DNA from: JBALVT01 sp036961345
GTDB taxonomy: Bacteria; Pseudomonadota; Gammaproteobacteria; Pseudomonadales; Halieaceae
Length of the DNA: 21,896 nt
Assembly (NCBI GenBank): GCA_036961345.1
Contig: JBALVT010000056.1
Location: 1 to 21,896, forward strand
Direction of reading: 5' to 3'
Part shown: positions 20,925-21,896 of the stretch, one piece after another
How the letters are laid out: each line of letters begins with the position of its first letter
Position numbering within the stretch: the stretch's first letter is position 1
Notes under the pieces: generated by a model
Seen by the model: the letters and a program-made list of their open reading frames with translations, nothing else
The model's database searches: none
What the model was told of the DNA's origin: nothing
Made by a program: the position numbers and the translations under genes

Positions 20925-21896
20925 CTAGCGCGCGCTGGTGACATGGCGTCCCGCCAGATAACCAAACGTCATGGCCGGCCCCAGGGTTGAGCCAGGACCT
21001 GCATAGGAAGGTATCAGTGCCGTGGCATTGTTGCCGCAGGCGTACAGTCCTTCTATAGGGCTGTTGTCAGATCGTAATACTCGGGCGTCGCTATCAATCA
21101 CCATGCCACCGGCCGTGCCCATTTCTCCCGGATAAAGCGCCATGGTATAAAACGGTGCCTTTAACACCGGCGCCAGACAGGGGTTGGGGGTGACGTTGGG
21201 GTCTGAGTAATACCGGTCGTAGCTGGAGTCACCACGATTGAAATCCAGGTCTTTTCCGGTGCGAGCGTATTCGTTGAATGTGGCGACGGTCTGGGACAGG
21301 CCCTCAGCGTCAATGCCCACCTTGTTTGCCAGCTCTTCGATTGTGTCTGCTTTGCACAAATATTCCGGTGTCCACCATGATTTTGGCACCAGCCAATCTG
21401 GGAACAACTTACCCTGTACCAGCGCAGGCGTGACAGGGCGGTTGCGCCTGAAGTCGGCGTCGAAAACCATATAGCAGGGGATGCAATCGCGGCCCTGGGC
21501 TGTCTCCTCATAAATGTCAGATACAAAAGACACGTAGTTTTGCGATTCGTTACTGAATCTGGAGCCTTTTTTGTTGACTGTAATACAGCCAGGCATACTT
21601 TTTTCAATCATACTCAAAGTGGCTTTTTCGCGTCCGGGAATACAGGCAGAAGTAAACCACCATGCCCAGTCCATCTGATGAGTGGCCGCGCCGTATTTGA
21701 CTGCTGCCTGAATACTGTCGCCCGTGTTCGCAGTGTTTCCCGCGCTCCAACTGGCGGTGGTTGGTTGCGGTAGATGTTGCTCGCGCATTTCCTGATTGCG
21801 TTCAAAACCACCCGCCGCCAGAATGACGCCACGGCGAGCGCGTATGCGAATTTGTCTGCCATCTTTTTCCGCGAGCACTCCGACTATGCGTTGCTC
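20925..21896 (-). CDS. KstD-like FAD-dependent oxidoreductase, paralogue (N-terminus outside window)
   Basis: The C-terminal 323 residues of a second KstD-like flavoprotein; the frame runs open through the right edge, so the start and the FAD-binding N-terminus are not seen. It aligns along its whole visible length with the gene at 19204: VILAAGGFERNQEMREQHLP, NTGDSIQAA, EKSMPGCITVNKKGSRFSNE, RGDSSYDRYYSDPNVTPNPC and SYAGPGSTLGPAMTFGYLAG. The Tyr-x-x-x-Gly of the C3-ketone site is kept (YAGPG), but Ala replaces the Pro of the paralogue. The segments around residues 60-160 differ most, suggesting a different substrate pocket. About half the positions match by eye. The stops of the two genes are 8 bases apart, tail to tail, so transcripts may overlap. 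Confidence 0.9.
   Translation of the reverse strand, partial: EQRIVGVLAEKDGRQIRIRARRGVILAAGGFERNQEMREQHLPQPTTASWSAGNTANTGDSIQAAVKYGAATHQMDWAWWFTSACIPGREKATLSMIEKSMPGCITVNKKGSRFSNESQNYVSFVSDIYEETAQGRDCIPCYMVFDADFRRNRPVTPALVQGKLFPDWLVPKSWWTPEYLCKADTIEELANKVGIDAEGLSQTVATFNEYARTGKDLDFNRGDSSYDRYYSDPNVTPNPCLAPVLKAPFYTMALYPGEMGTAGGMVIDSDARVLRSDNSPIEGLYACGNNATALIPSYAGPGSTLGPAMTFGYLAGRHVTSAR

Noticed and set aside
1..21896. tRNA, rRNA, CRISPR arrays, integrase or transposase genes
   Set aside because: None of the expected sequence patterns was seen when reading both strands; only weak repeat-level hints of mobility exist.

Overview
The window looks like a chromosomal segment of a free-living, probably marine gammaproteobacterium. 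This is inferred from the gene repertoire (arylsulfatases, KstD-type steroid dehydrogenase flavoproteins, an AraC-type regulator with catabolic SDRs, an M13 lipoprotein peptidase, a cytochrome b561/c' pair) and from clean Shine-Dalgarno sites. No 16S, tRNA or other taxonomic marker is present, so the assignment is tentative.

The layout has three parts. (1) 1-1255 is the C-terminal two thirds or so of a sulfatase whose start lies outside the window. (2) About 1256-8190 is a low-density accessory region: two secreted hypothetical proteins on the minus strand that share a 12-bp upstream motif, a GFA-family zinc protein, two paralogous small membrane-anchored proteins beginning MNWDA(I/L)GAI, an AbrB/MazE-like protein with no visible toxin and a tiny ORF just upstream, and a periplasmic DUF1254 protein. 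Between them lie long gaps rich in inverted repeats, two attC-like sites, and sequences resembling insertion-sequence ends. (3) 8193-21896 is gene-dense: a complete arylsulfatase; a minus-strand cluster (AraC regulator, two SDRs, a dihydroxyacetophenone-dioxygenase-like cupin); a divergent plus-strand series (enoyl-CoA hydratase, DUF442/TIGR01244 phosphatase-like protein, M13 metallopeptidase, NUDIX hydrolase, cytochrome b561); a convergent cytochrome c'; and two convergent paralogous KstD-like flavoproteins, the second running off the right edge.

Functionally, part 3 reads as a catabolic neighbourhood. Sulfatases could release sulfated substrates. SDRs, KstD-like dehydrogenases, a ring- or diketone-cleaving cupin and an enoyl-CoA hydratase could process steroid-, terpenoid- or aromatic-like carbon skeletons under the AraC regulator. 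The substrate is not determined by the sequence. No rRNA, tRNA, CRISPR array, integrase, transposase or recognisable phage gene was found. The most unusual signals are in part 2: the attC-like fold after the first sulfatase, the shared operator-like motif, the dense dyads at 7545-8142, and the MNWDA paralogues.
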